From positions 36,735-100,734 of the forward strand of contig CAMLLO010000016.1 of assembly GCA_946480915.1 (NCBI GenBank): a stretch of DNA of 64,000 bases, in the 5' to 3' direction. The translations under genes were made by a program, and so were the position numbers. The notes beneath the pieces were generated by a model. The model searched no databases, was not told the origin of the DNA, and was given only the letters and a program-made list of their open reading frames with translations. Within the stretch, counting starts at the first letter, position 1. Each line of letters opens with the position of its first letter. Positions 17,084-26,718 of the stretch are shown piece after piece. The stretch is from an uncultured Sphingobacteriaceae bacterium. Its GTDB lineage: Bacteria; Bacteroidota; Bacteroidia; Sphingobacteriales; Sphingobacteriaceae.

Positions 17084-18643
17084 ATGATTCTTAATACCAA
17101 AAAATCTTTACTCTTATTTGTTACTGTACTTAATATTTGCTTATTAACAGCTAATACAATTCAGGCGCAAGATTCAAATCCAGCTGTAATTCTTACCCCA
17201 AAAGCAGGTCCGAAACCTCGTATTAACGGTCCTAAAGTATTTGGAGTTCGGCCTGGGCATCCAATTCTTTTTACCATACCTGCTTCAGGGAACAGGCCAA
17301 TGACTTTCTCTGCTGAGAGATTACCTAAAGGAGTCCATTTGGATGCAAAAACAGGTCAGCTTTCGGGGTCCATAGAGAAAAATGGAACCTATACAATTAA
17401 ATTGATAGCGGCCAATTCGGTAGGTAATACGAGCCGTGATTTTAAACTAGTAGTTGGCGAAGAAATAGCGCTTACCCCTCCAATGGGCTGGAATCATTAT
17501 AATATTTATGGTACCAGAATTACTCAGGAACAAGTATTAACCCAGGCAAAAGCTATGGCAAGTACTGGTCTGATTAATTATGGATGGTCTTATATGAATA
17601 TTGATGATGGGTGGCAAGGTAATAGAGGAGGAAAGTACCATGCTATTCTACCGGATAGTACACGCTTCCCTGACATGCAGGCACTCGTGGATAAGGTGCA
17701 TAGCTTAGGTCTTAAAATTGGCACTTATTCTACTCCTTGGGTAGAATCGTATGGTCATAGAGTTGGAGGATCGGCAATGAATGCTGAAGGAACTTTTGAA
17801 CGTACAAAGGAAAAGATAACAAGAAATAAAAAGCTGCTTCCTTATGCTATTGGAACTTATCATTTTTGGGATAATGATGCCCGGCAAATTGCTGACTGGG
17901 GCTTTGATTACTTAAAATACGATTGGAATCCTATAGAACTTTCTGAAACCAAAGCGATGTACGATGCTTTGCGAAATAGCGGACGGGATGTTGTGTATAG
18001 TTTGTCTAACAGTACACCTTTCGCGACAATAGGAGATTTATCAAAAGTGTCGAACGCATGGCGTACTGGCGGAGATATAAAAGACAATTGGAAAAGCCTA
18101 AAAAGTAGGATTTTTACTCAGGATAAATGGGCGTCTTATGCACGTCCGGGCCACTGGAACGATCCCGATATGATGATCTTAGGTGTTGTAGGTTGGAATT
18201 CGGCAGAAAAATGGCCCTCGAAACTAACTCCCGATGAACAATATACCCATATGAGTGCATGGTGTTTAATGTCTGTGCCTCTCCTTTTAGGGAATGATAT
18301 TTCTAAACTAGACGACTTTACCCTGGCTCTGTTAACCAACGATGAGGTAAATGCTGTAAATCAGGACCCATTAGGAAAACAAGCCACCATAATTTCAAGA
18401 AACGAAGATATTGGTGTGATGGCTAAAGATATGGAGGATGGATCAAAAGCAGCCGGATTGTTTAATCTTGCTGATAACGGAACTCAGAAGGTTGTATTAA
18501 AGTGGTCTGATCTTGGAATTAAAGGAAAGTACATTGTTCGTGATTTATGGAGACAAAAAGACCTTGGAACTTTTGAAAATGAATTTTCATCTGATGTTAA
18601 GCAGCATGGAGTACTATTGGTAAGCTTGAGAAGATTTAAATAA
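17084..18643 (+). CDS. GH27 alpha-galactosidase-type enzyme with N-terminal Ig domain (1)
   Basis: This 519-residue secreted protein has a signal to about AQ29, a He_PIG-associated segment (PRINGPKVFGVRPGHP, 45-60), a short Ig-like domain to about 125, then a GH27 TIM barrel from TPPMGWNHYN. Nucleophile D280 is in YLKYDWNP and the acid/base D331 in WRTGGD; GHWNDPDM follows. The family cleaves alpha-galactosides or, in some branches, beta-L-arabinopyranosides. The usual Cys after the nucleophile (KYDNC type) is Trp-Asn here, which marks a distinct branch. The next gene is a close paralogue 15 bases downstream. Confidence 0.85.
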   Translation: MILNTKKSLLLFVTVLNICLLTANTIQAQDSNPAVILTPKAGPKPRINGPKVFGVRPGHPILFTIPASGNRPMTFSAERLPKGVHLDAKTGQLSGSIEKNGTYTIKLIAANSVGNTSRDFKLVVGEEIALTPPMGWNHYNIYGTRITQEQVLTQAKAMASTGLINYGWSYMNIDDGWQGNRGGKYHAILPDSTRFPDMQALVDKVHSLGLKIGTYSTPWVESYGHRVGGSAMNAEGTFERTKEKITRNKKLLPYAIGTYHFWDNDARQIADWGFDYLKYDWNPIELSETKAMYDALRNSGRDVVYSLSNSTPFATIGDLSKVSNAWRTGGDIKDNWKSLKSRIFTQDKWASYARPGHWNDPDMMILGVVGWNSAEKWPSKLTPDEQYTHMSAWCLMSVPLLLGNDISKLDDFTLALLTNDEVNAVNQDPLGKQATIISRNEDIGVMAKDMEDGSKAAGLFNLADNGTQKVVLKWSDLGIKGKYIVRDLWRQKDLGTFENEFSSDVKQHGVLLVSLRRFK

Positions 18644-18658
18644 AGAAAAAGATTAAGA

Positions 18659-20245
18659 ATGATTTTAGCAAAAAAGCAATTTTCAATGGAGCAGAAATTT
18701 GTCCTCCGTTTAACAGCCATAAGTATATGCTGTTTAGTATTAATAAATGCGGTTAAGGCGCAAACCCTTGGCCCAGATTCCCTCACCAGGGATATTATTT
18801 CACCTAAGCCAGCTAAAATACCCCGGATAAATGGTCCGAAAGTCTTTGGAGTTCGGCCCAATCATCCAATTGTTTTTACTATTCCTGTTTCTGGTGACAG
18901 ACCAATAAAATACAGTGTGAAAAATCTACCGAAAGGAGTAAAGTTTGATGAAAAAAAAGGAAGGGTTTATGGTTCTGTATCCATTCCCGGAACGTATACT
19001 TTAGCTCTTACTGCAGAAAATAAACTTGGTAAAGCCTCACGCGATCTTAAACTTATTATAGGAGAAGAAATAGCGTTAACACCACCAATGGGATGGAACA
19101 GCTGGAATGTTTACGGAAATAAAGTTACACAGGAAACCGTATTGGCGAATGTTAGAGCAATGGAGAGTTCCGGGTTAATCAATCACGGATGGTCATATAT
19201 GAATATTGATGATGCATGGCAGGGAAAACGTGGTGGAGAATTTAACGCTATCCAGCCCGATCCGGTAACATTTCCAAATATTCAAGGGTTAATTAATGAG
19301 GCCCACGATTTAGGATTAAAGATAGGTATCTATTCTTCTCCATGGATAGAGACATATGCAAAACGAATCGGCGGATCCGCAATGAATGCAGAAGGGCTAT
19401 TTAAACCAACTAAAGAAAAAGTTCCTCATAGAGAAAAAAAGGTGCCTTACGCAATTGGTCAATATGTTTTTGTTGATAATGATGTTAAGCAATGGGCAAA
19501 ATGGGGCTTCGATTATCTAAAATATGATTGGAATCCGATTGAATATCCTGAAACTAAATTAATGTATGATGCCCTTAGAAACAGTGGTCGTGATATAGTG
19601 TTCAGTTTATCTAATAGTACTCCTTTTGCATCGATAGGCGAACTTTCGAAGGTTTCTAATACCTGGCGCACGGGTGGCGATATTAGAGATGAATGGAAGA
19701 GTTTAAAAAGCCGCTTATTTACCCAGGATAAATGGGCACCTTTTGCACGTCCCGGTCATTGGAACGATCCGGACATGATGATACTGGGATGGTTGGGCTG
19801 GGGAAAAGGCCTGCGGCCCTCAAGGCTTACAGCCGACGAACAATATACGCACATGAGTGCCTGGTGTCTTATGTCTGTGCCCTTGTTATTAGGTAATGAT
19901 CTGACAAAGCTAGATGAGTTTACCCTAAGTCTTCTTACTAACGATGAGGTAATAGAAATAAACCAGGATCCATCCGGCAGGCAAGCAACTGTTGTGTCGC
20001 GGCAGGGGGAAAGTGGAGTAATGGCTAAAACGCTGGAAGATGGAACTAAAGCTGCAGGCTTATTTAATCCCGGTGATGCCGGAACTCAAAAGGTTACTCT
20101 TAAATGGTCAGATCTGGGAATTACAGGAAAATACATTGTCAGGGATCTTTGGCGCCAAAAGGATTTGGGAACGTTTGAAGATGAGTTTTCTGTTGACGTA
20201 AAACAGCACGGCGTTGTAATTGTACGGTTGCGCCCGGTTGAATGA
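18659..20245 (+). CDS. GH27 alpha-galactosidase-type enzyme with N-terminal Ig domain (2)
   Basis: This 528-residue paralogue of the preceding protein is nearly collinear with it: He_PIG-associated segment PRINGPKVFGVRPNHP (55-70), Ig-like domain, barrel from TPPMGWNSWN, nucleophile D290 in YLKYDWNP, acid/base D341 in WRTGGD. The first-strand motif keeps the common MGWNSWN, while the upstream copy has MGWNHYN. The pair arose by tandem duplication and may have split substrates. An ATG at 18686 gives a more usual signal peptide (MEQKFVLRL). It is probably the last gene of this operon; a weak hairpin follows at 20257-20279. Confidence 0.86.
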   Translation: MILAKKQFSMEQKFVLRLTAISICCLVLINAVKAQTLGPDSLTRDIISPKPAKIPRINGPKVFGVRPNHPIVFTIPVSGDRPIKYSVKNLPKGVKFDEKKGRVYGSVSIPGTYTLALTAENKLGKASRDLKLIIGEEIALTPPMGWNSWNVYGNKVTQETVLANVRAMESSGLINHGWSYMNIDDAWQGKRGGEFNAIQPDPVTFPNIQGLINEAHDLGLKIGIYSSPWIETYAKRIGGSAMNAEGLFKPTKEKVPHREKKVPYAIGQYVFVDNDVKQWAKWGFDYLKYDWNPIEYPETKLMYDALRNSGRDIVFSLSNSTPFASIGELSKVSNTWRTGGDIRDEWKSLKSRLFTQDKWAPFARPGHWNDPDMMILGWLGWGKGLRPSRLTADEQYTHMSAWCLMSVPLLLGNDLTKLDEFTLSLLTNDEVIEINQDPSGRQATVVSRQGESGVMAKTLEDGTKAAGLFNPGDAGTQKVTLKWSDLGITGKYIVRDLWRQKDLGTFEDEFSVDVKQHGVVIVRLRPVE

Positions 20246-20406
20246 TTTAACAGATTATACTCAATATTCAATGGAGTATTCATGTAAAAAACTTATTACA
20301 ACTCATTTATGTCAAAATAGTTGAATACATGGGTAATTTCTAGTATTACAATCCTTTCAATTATTGCTTAGTTGCATATACCAATTAAAACAATATTCTT
20401 ATTAAA

Positions 20407-21831
20407 ATGAAGAAATTATTTATCGCAATTATCGCATTGCTGTGTTCCGCCAATATCTCTTTTTCGCAAACATTAAACAGCAAAGATGAACGAATGGAGT
20501 GGTGGAGAGAAGCCCGTTTCGGAATGTTTATCCATTGGGGTGTTTATGCCCAAATGGCCGGTGTTTATAAAGACCACCAGCAAGCAAGAGGTGGAGCAGA
20601 ATGGATCATGAACAGGATGAAAGTTCCTGTAGGCGAGTATAAGGCAGTTGCAAAACAGTTTAACCCTACAAAGTACAATCCTGACGAATGGGTGAGAATG
20701 GCCAAAGATGCTGGTATGAAATATATTATTATTACCGCCAAGCATCATGACGGATTTGCTTTATTCGACTCAAAGGCAAGCGATTGGGACATAATGGATG
20801 CTACACCTTATGGTAAAGATTTATTAAAGCCACTCGCTGAAGCCTGTAAAAAGCATGGCTTAAAGTTGGGATTTTATTACTCACAGGCTCAGGATTGGGG
20901 TAATCCGGGTGGGGCTGTTGCAAGAAAGTTAATGGCCGAAGGCTGGCCCAACCCTGATAGTACAAAGATTAACGCCTACACTCAGGAACATAAAGGACAT
21001 TGGGATCCAGCGCAGGAAACATCAAGTTTTGCACAATATATTGATAGAGTAGCAGTACCTCAGGTAAAAGAGATACTTTCCAATTATGGTGAAATTTCCG
21101 TTTTATGGTGGGATACTCCAACTAATATGACTGATGAAGCCGCATTGAAACTTCAAGAAGTTTTAAAGCTTCAGCCTAACATTATTACTAATGATCGTTT
21201 AAAGCGACCTAACTTTCCGGGAGATACCAGGACTCCTGAACAAAAGATTCCTGCTCAGGGCGATGGAAGCGACTGGGAAACTTGCATGACCATGAATGGC
21301 ACATGGGGATTCAGAACATCAGATCATAATTGGAAATCTACAGAAACCCTCATCCGTAACCTAGTTGATATAGCTTCTAAAGGCGGAAATTACCTGTTAA
21401 ATGTTGGACCTAAACCGGATGGAACTTTTCCTCAGGAAAGTATAGACCGACTTAAGTCGGTTGGAGATTGGATGAAGGTGAATAGTGAGGCCATCTACGC
21501 TACTAAAGCTAATCCTTTAACTCCCGTAAACTGGGGACGTATAACTGCTAAATCAGACGGAAAAAATACGATTCTTTATTTAAATGTTTTCGAATGGCCC
21601 AAAGATGGGAAATTAGTAGTTCCCGGCTTAAGCAGTAAAATTAAGTCTGCGCGTTTACTTGCAAATGGTGAAAAAGTGAAAGCCAAAAAGACTATTGGCG
21701 GAACAGAGATAATGCTTCCGATGCAGGCACCAGATGAGGTCGCATCTGTAATAAAAATTACGGTAAAAGGTGCGATCGCTTCCAAAGCCATTGAAACAAC
21801 GGGCAAGATGAAAACGGGCGAGTTAGATTAA
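20407..21831 (+). CDS. GH29 alpha-L-fucosidase (2)
   Basis: This 474-residue exported enzyme has a signal peptide ending NISFSQ. GH29 motifs are clear: RFGMFIHWGVYA (38-49), TAKHHDGFALFDS (110-122), KLGFYYSQAQDW (153-164), nucleophile D236 in VLWWDTP, and WETCMTMNGTWGF later. It is closer to the canonical GH29 type than the first copy. It starts a new plus-strand run, 161 bases after GH27, and is followed 27 bases later by GH28. It probably removes alpha-L-fucose from side chains in the periplasm. Confidence 0.9.
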   Translation: MKKLFIAIIALLCSANISFSQTLNSKDERMEWWREARFGMFIHWGVYAQMAGVYKDHQQARGGAEWIMNRMKVPVGEYKAVAKQFNPTKYNPDEWVRMAKDAGMKYIIITAKHHDGFALFDSKASDWDIMDATPYGKDLLKPLAEACKKHGLKLGFYYSQAQDWGNPGGAVARKLMAEGWPNPDSTKINAYTQEHKGHWDPAQETSSFAQYIDRVAVPQVKEILSNYGEISVLWWDTPTNMTDEAALKLQEVLKLQPNIITNDRLKRPNFPGDTRTPEQKIPAQGDGSDWETCMTMNGTWGFRTSDHNWKSTETLIRNLVDIASKGGNYLLNVGPKPDGTFPQESIDRLKSVGDWMKVNSEAIYATKANPLTPVNWGRITAKSDGKNTILYLNVFEWPKDGKLVVPGLSSKIKSARLLANGEKVKAKKTIGGTEIMLPMQAPDEVASVIKITVKGAIASKAIETTGKMKTGELD

Positions 21832-21858
21832 TCCTTTCTAAATATAACTAGAATAATT

Positions 21859-23454
21859 ATGGCAATTTATTGGAAAAGCGCACTCAGTCTCGTCCTGTTT
21901 ATCACATACGCCACCTTTTTAAAAGCCGCAGATTTTGATATTACTAAATATGGGGCTATTGGTAATGGCACAACGTTAAATACAGATGCAATTCAAAAAG
22001 CAATTGATGAATGCAATAAAACTGGCGGTGGGAAGGTGAATTTTCCTGCCGGAAAATTCCTTTCAGGAACAATAGTTCTAAAAGACAACGTAACGCTTCA
22101 CTTTAAAAAAGACGCGGTGTTATTGGGCAGTATTCATCTGAAGGATTACAGGAATTTAGATCCGTTTACCGAAGGATTGGGTATTCACGTCGGCTGGGCG
22201 CTCTTAGTTGCCGTAGATGCAAAAAATATCGGCATCGAGGGTGAAGGCACTATTGACGGTCAGGGGTCTGCTTTAAAAGCAAAACATATTGAAACAGACA
22301 CTCGTTCTGAAGGGCAACGTTGGGGGTTAAGACCTTTTCTGGTACGGATTGTTCGTTGTACAGGAGTAACTGTAAAAGATGTCACACTGAAATATGCTGG
22401 TGCCTGGACATCACATTATTTTCAAAGTCGCCAAATACTTATTGAAAATGTCAAGATAATGAGTGAGGGTGTTGCCCATAATGACGGAATTGGAATTGAT
22501 GGGTGCCAAAATGTGCGTATTAAAAATTGCGATGTAGTGAGTGGCGATGACGCGCTTGTATTCAAAACTACATCAAGTAAAATGGCCAATAGCGATATTG
22601 AAGTAAGTGGTATGCGGCTGAAAAGCAACCAGGCAGGGATCAAAATGGGAACCGAGTCTATGGCGCCTTTTGAAAATATCAAGATATCTAATTGTTATAT
22701 TTATGATACTAAGAACGGTGGAATAAAGTTGCTTACTGTTGATGGGGCGCATTTACGCAACATAGAGATTTCCAATATCACCATGGAAAATGTAAGAACC
22801 CCAATGCTTTTCCGTCTGGGTTCAAGATTAAGTGTTTTTCGTAAGGATCAGGATACCAAACAAGCCACCGGAACTTTCGAAAATGTTGTAGTCAAAAATG
22901 TGAAGGCTCAGGCCTCTGCCAATGCGCAGTTAATGCCTTCGTCTGGTATTCTTATTACCGGTGTGCCCGGACATTATATTACTAATCTAACACTTGAAAA
23001 TATTGAAATTAGTCTTGCTGGCGGTGGTAAAGCAGAACATGCACGTCAGGTTGTACCCGAGGCCATTGATCAATATCCTGAAGTCAAAACTTTTGGTCCG
23101 CGTGTGCCCGCTTATGGCATATGGGCACGCCATGTAAAGGGGCTAAAGCTTAAAAATATTAAGTTCAATCTTGATTCTAACGATGTTCGACCTGCACTTG
23201 TGTGTGAAGATGGCAAGGATATTCTGGTAGATGATTGGGAGATCCCCCAAACAAATGACGCAGAGGCAATTATCCGATTCGAGAACGTAGAAAATGCAAT
23301 AGTTAAAGATATAGATGTAAACAGATCATCGGCTCAGGCATTTGTTCGTGTAGAGGGAGTAAATAGTAAAGGCATACAATTATCAGGTAATGACATTTCG
23401 GGTATCAGACCGGTGAAATCAACCACAGAAGTTTTATCAGGAACCAAACCGTAA
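21859..23454 (+). CDS. GH28 polygalacturonase-type hydrolase (1)
   Basis: This 531-residue exported right-handed beta-helix has a signal peptide ending LKAAD. The N-terminal pectate-lyase-3-like turn (FDITKYGAIGNGTTLNTDAI) leads into the GH28 catalytic region with HNDGIGIDGC and SGDDALVFK supplying the catalytic Asp residues. GIKLL may replace the RIK substrate-binding motif, and the usual GHG motif is not obvious. GH28 enzymes cleave alpha-galacturonic acid linkages with inversion. The altered motifs suggest an exo-acting or decorated-pectin specificity. It is in the same run as GH29 and the next beta-helix gene. Confidence 0.82.
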   Translation: MAIYWKSALSLVLFITYATFLKAADFDITKYGAIGNGTTLNTDAIQKAIDECNKTGGGKVNFPAGKFLSGTIVLKDNVTLHFKKDAVLLGSIHLKDYRNLDPFTEGLGIHVGWALLVAVDAKNIGIEGEGTIDGQGSALKAKHIETDTRSEGQRWGLRPFLVRIVRCTGVTVKDVTLKYAGAWTSHYFQSRQILIENVKIMSEGVAHNDGIGIDGCQNVRIKNCDVVSGDDALVFKTTSSKMANSDIEVSGMRLKSNQAGIKMGTESMAPFENIKISNCYIYDTKNGGIKLLTVDGAHLRNIEISNITMENVRTPMLFRLGSRLSVFRKDQDTKQATGTFENVVVKNVKAQASANAQLMPSSGILITGVPGHYITNLTLENIEISLAGGGKAEHARQVVPEAIDQYPEVKTFGPRVPAYGIWARHVKGLKLKNIKFNLDSNDVRPALVCEDGKDILVDDWEIPQTNDAEAIIRFENVENAIVKDIDVNRSSAQAFVRVEGVNSKGIQLSGNDISGIRPVKSTTEVLSGTKP

Positions 23455-23455
23455 A

Positions 23456-23485
23456 AAATAAGTAGCGTGTACTCAACACTTATTT
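23456..23485. terminator. Hairpin between GH28 and beta-helix genes
   Basis: AAATAAGT (23456-23463) and ACTTATTT (23478-23485) form an 8-bp stem with an internal GTG/CAC in the loop. There is no T tract, so it is more likely an intra-operon processing or attenuation hairpin than a full terminator. Confidence 0.3.
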
Positions 23486-23498
23486 GAAGTAAATAATC

Positions 23499-25043
23499 AT
23501 GATCAAAAAAATACTAACAGTACTATTACAGGTAGCAGTTTTATCGGTAAGCGCACAGCAAACGACGGTTCCTTTATGGGAGGACTTTGTAGAAGCTAAA
23601 AAATTTGGAAGAACCCCGGTTTTACCTGACTTTTCCTTTGCGGGATATTATTTTTCTGAGAAAGAGATACCCGATGTTTCTACGCGCAAATATTTTAAAG
23701 TCACTGATTTTGGTGCGCTACCTAATGATGATAAATTTGATGGTGATGCTATTCAGGCAGCAGTAAATGCTGCCGAAAAGAATGTTAATGGAGGTGTTGT
23801 GTTTTTTCCTGCTGGAAAATATATTATAGCGGCAGATTCCAATAACACTAAACAAATTCGAATCTCAAAAAGTAATATCGTTCTCAAAGGCAGTGGCAGC
23901 GGTCCCGGAGGTACTGAGATTTACCAGGCTACCATGCGCATCAACGGCCGGCAGATTATGTTTATGCCCGACAATAATGCTGTGAAGAACCTTACCACAA
24001 TTACTCAAAATGCATCCCGGGAAAGTTTTTCTGTAACAGTTGCAGATGCATCGAAGCTTAAAGTAGGTCAGGATATAATTATACATCATCGCAGTGAAGA
24101 ATATACCCGCCAATATTTTGCTCCGCTTGATTTAAAACCTGTTTGGACCCGCTTATTTGGACCCAACGGAGGTATGCAAATAAATGAAATACACACCATT
24201 GCAAAGATCGAAGGGAACAAAGTTACTTTCAAAAATCCATTACATCTGGATGTAATAATGGTTAAAAGTGCTAACTGGGATATTCAGTCGAAAAGCTTTC
24301 TGACAGAATGTGGGATAGAGGATATCCTGTTTACAAGTAACTGGAAAACCTATCCTGAAGAGTTTATCCATCATAAAAACGCAATTCACGACTATGCTTA
24401 TGAAGCCGTAGGAATGGAATATGTAAAAAATAGTTGGGTTAGAAATTGTGAATTTCATGATTGGAATGAAGGAATATATGTTAAAGGAGGTTATCAGGTA
24501 AGCATTTTAAATACTCATTTCAGAGGTAAAAAGGGCCATGCTTCGATACATGCCCGTACAGGATATGGGGTTTTGATAAAAAACTGCACATTTAATGGAG
24601 CACAACATCATGGTGCTGGTACAGGATATGGTGCCTCTGGTACCGTAGTCACTCAATGTTCTCTGGGCCGCGACCAAAATTTCGACATCCACTCAGGTCA
24701 GCCCTACGCAACTCTTTATGATAATGTTGATGGAGGTGTTTTCTATAATTTGGGCGGACCCGAACCCGGGCATCCTCATCATGGAAAGCAACTGGTTCTC
24801 TGGAACTTTTATCATAAGTCAGCCACTGAACAGAAGTATAATTTTTGGGATATGAGCCGGAGAAGAAATTATACGATAGCCTCACCAATACTGGTAGGAT
24901 TTCAGTCGGACAACAAGGTTTCCTTTCAAAATGCCGGTATTAATATGATGCAGGGGCAAATGGTACAGCCCAAATCCTTATTCGAAGCCCAACTTCGCTT
25001 ACGCTTATCAGGAACAGATATCGCCGCGGTTAAGAATAAATAA
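23499..25043 (+). CDS. Secreted right-handed beta-helix protein (DUF4955-like), putative pectin-active enzyme
   Basis: This 514-residue exported protein has a signal peptide ending SVSAQ. After a short N-terminal segment with DFSFAGY (44-50) comes a pectate-lyase-3-like entry (YFKVTDFGALPNDDKFDGDA) and a long beta-helix of Asn- and Gly-rich coils. The late part (GRDQNFDIHSGQPYATLYDN, HPHHGKQ) resembles DUF4955-containing proteins of polysaccharide loci. No GH28 catalytic set (paired Asp, RIK) is visible, so a lyase or a new hydrolase type is possible. It sits between GH28 and a second beta-helix gene with the same N-terminal motif, 17 bases downstream. Confidence 0.65.
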   Translation: MIKKILTVLLQVAVLSVSAQQTTVPLWEDFVEAKKFGRTPVLPDFSFAGYYFSEKEIPDVSTRKYFKVTDFGALPNDDKFDGDAIQAAVNAAEKNVNGGVVFFPAGKYIIAADSNNTKQIRISKSNIVLKGSGSGPGGTEIYQATMRINGRQIMFMPDNNAVKNLTTITQNASRESFSVTVADASKLKVGQDIIIHHRSEEYTRQYFAPLDLKPVWTRLFGPNGGMQINEIHTIAKIEGNKVTFKNPLHLDVIMVKSANWDIQSKSFLTECGIEDILFTSNWKTYPEEFIHHKNAIHDYAYEAVGMEYVKNSWVRNCEFHDWNEGIYVKGGYQVSILNTHFRGKKGHASIHARTGYGVLIKNCTFNGAQHHGAGTGYGASGTVVTQCSLGRDQNFDIHSGQPYATLYDNVDGGVFYNLGGPEPGHPHHGKQLVLWNFYHKSATEQKYNFWDMSRRRNYTIASPILVGFQSDNKVSFQNAGINMMQGQMVQPKSLFEAQLRLRLSGTDIAAVKNK

Positions 25044-25059
25044 GCGAAACAAGCAGGAA

Positions 25060-26640
25060 ATGATGACCGATATTAAAAAACTTTTAAGAATTGAACTTGG
25101 CATGAATTTATATCCTGTGTTTTTAAGTCTGATATTTATTAACGCTTCGGTGAATGCTCAGTCCACTACTAGTTCTGCAACAAGCCAATGGGTTCACCAG
25201 GATCCCAGCGGAAAGCTTATGTATAAAACTTTGCCTGCCGGCGATAAAATAATGGATTTTTCTTATGCCGGATATATGGGAGGAGGTGTTAACATTCCGT
25301 CCCTCGCAGTTAGAACCACTCTTAGTCCTATTGCTGGCGATAATACCGAAGCGATTCAAAACGCTATTGACGAGGTCTCTAAAATGACTCCTGTAAATGG
25401 GTTCAGAGGGGCCGTTTTGCTAAAACCAGGTAGGTACAATTGCGAAAAACCAATTTTAATCAAGGCCAGCGGTGTTACATTACGGGGAAGCGGTTCTGGT
25501 GAAAATGGAAGCATTATAAACATGACCGGCAGTCCGCATGCTTGTATCGTAGTCAGAGGAACAGTCGCCTCCAGGGTACAGGAGCTCCCAATAACATTTT
25601 CCGATTCTTATGTTCCCTCTGGTGCCTCTTCTATTAATCTCACTAATGTCTCTGGCTTAGCCGTCGGCGACACAATTCGTATAAGTCGACCGGTTACAGC
25701 GGCCTGGGTAAAACTGATGGGGATGGATACGCTTGTGCGGGACGGGAAAAAGCAGACTTGGTTAACCGGAGAGATCCCAACCGATAGGGTGGTAAAAAGG
25801 ATATCAAATAAAAACATCATGCTGGATATTCCGCTAACTGACAATTATGATGCTAAGTATCTAAGTACTTCAGGAGTATCTATTTCAAAAGTTTCTTCAT
25901 CGGGTGAGCTTTCTCAAATTGGAATTGAAAACCTTCGAATCGTTTCTCCCGACCAGTCGGTCACCATTTCAGAAGGTCATAACCGTGCATTTACTATGAG
26001 CGGCCTTAGCGACGGATGGGCCAGAAATATTACGGTCTTAAATACTGTAAATAGTGTTAGTGTTACTGGTAAGCGGATCACCATAGAAAATGTGAGCATC
26101 ATGCACAATCAGCCTACAAAAGGTGCTGCAAAACCTGCAGATCTTAATGGCAGCGGACAGCAATTATTTTTCAATCGCTGCAGCATTACGGGAGATAACC
26201 TTTTCTTTTTTGGCACTGGTGCAAAGGTAACCGGACCGGTCGTGTTGCTTAATTGTGTGTTTCTTGGTAACGGCTGGATTCAGCCACACCAAAGATGGGC
26301 TACCGGATTATTAATAGATAATTGCCGGGTGCCCGATGGCGGCATAGATTTTATGAACCGGGGTATAATGGGTTCGGGGCATGGCTGGACTATTGGTTGG
26401 GCTGTAGCCTGGAATTCGGAAGCTAAATCTTTTTTAAACCAACAGCCTCCGGGCGCTGCGAACTGGGTTATTGGGAGCACCGGCGATAAAAAGCAACAAG
26501 CCATGCCATTTTATAAACAGCCTAATCTTAAGGAAGGAATTTACGATTCGCACAATAAACCTGTAGCTCCTTATAGTTTGTATCTGGCGCAACTTTCCGA
26601 ACGCCTTGGCAAGGTAGCACTATCAAATATTGGATATTAA
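25060..26640 (+). CDS. Secreted right-handed beta-helix protein, putative pectin-active enzyme
   Basis: This 526-residue exported protein has DFSYAGY at 66-72, followed by GGGVNIPSLAVRTTLSP and a beta-helix entry with AIQNAIDEVSKM. Its closest partner in the window is the minus-strand protein at 41098-42621, which shares IDEVSKM, the repeated GSGHGW region and the RWA-TG/GTL-DN turn. Such proteins often carry family labels of unknown function inside pectin loci. No catalytic residues can be assigned. An ATG at 25102 would give a compact signal peptide; the ATG at 25060 has an AGGAA sequence just before it and was kept. Confidence 0.62.
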   Translation: MMTDIKKLLRIELGMNLYPVFLSLIFINASVNAQSTTSSATSQWVHQDPSGKLMYKTLPAGDKIMDFSYAGYMGGGVNIPSLAVRTTLSPIAGDNTEAIQNAIDEVSKMTPVNGFRGAVLLKPGRYNCEKPILIKASGVTLRGSGSGENGSIINMTGSPHACIVVRGTVASRVQELPITFSDSYVPSGASSINLTNVSGLAVGDTIRISRPVTAAWVKLMGMDTLVRDGKKQTWLTGEIPTDRVVKRISNKNIMLDIPLTDNYDAKYLSTSGVSISKVSSSGELSQIGIENLRIVSPDQSVTISEGHNRAFTMSGLSDGWARNITVLNTVNSVSVTGKRITIENVSIMHNQPTKGAAKPADLNGSGQQLFFNRCSITGDNLFFFGTGAKVTGPVVLLNCVFLGNGWIQPHQRWATGLLIDNCRVPDGGIDFMNRGIMGSGHGWTIGWAVAWNSEAKSFLNQQPPGAANWVIGSTGDKKQQAMPFYKQPNLKEGIYDSHNKPVAPYSLYLAQLSERLGKVALSNIGY

Positions 26641-26718
26641 ATAACTTTAATTCAGAATGTACTGCTTCGCTATTTTCTATTGGTCAAGCACAGGAAGATT
26701 GCATTCCTAACTAATCAA

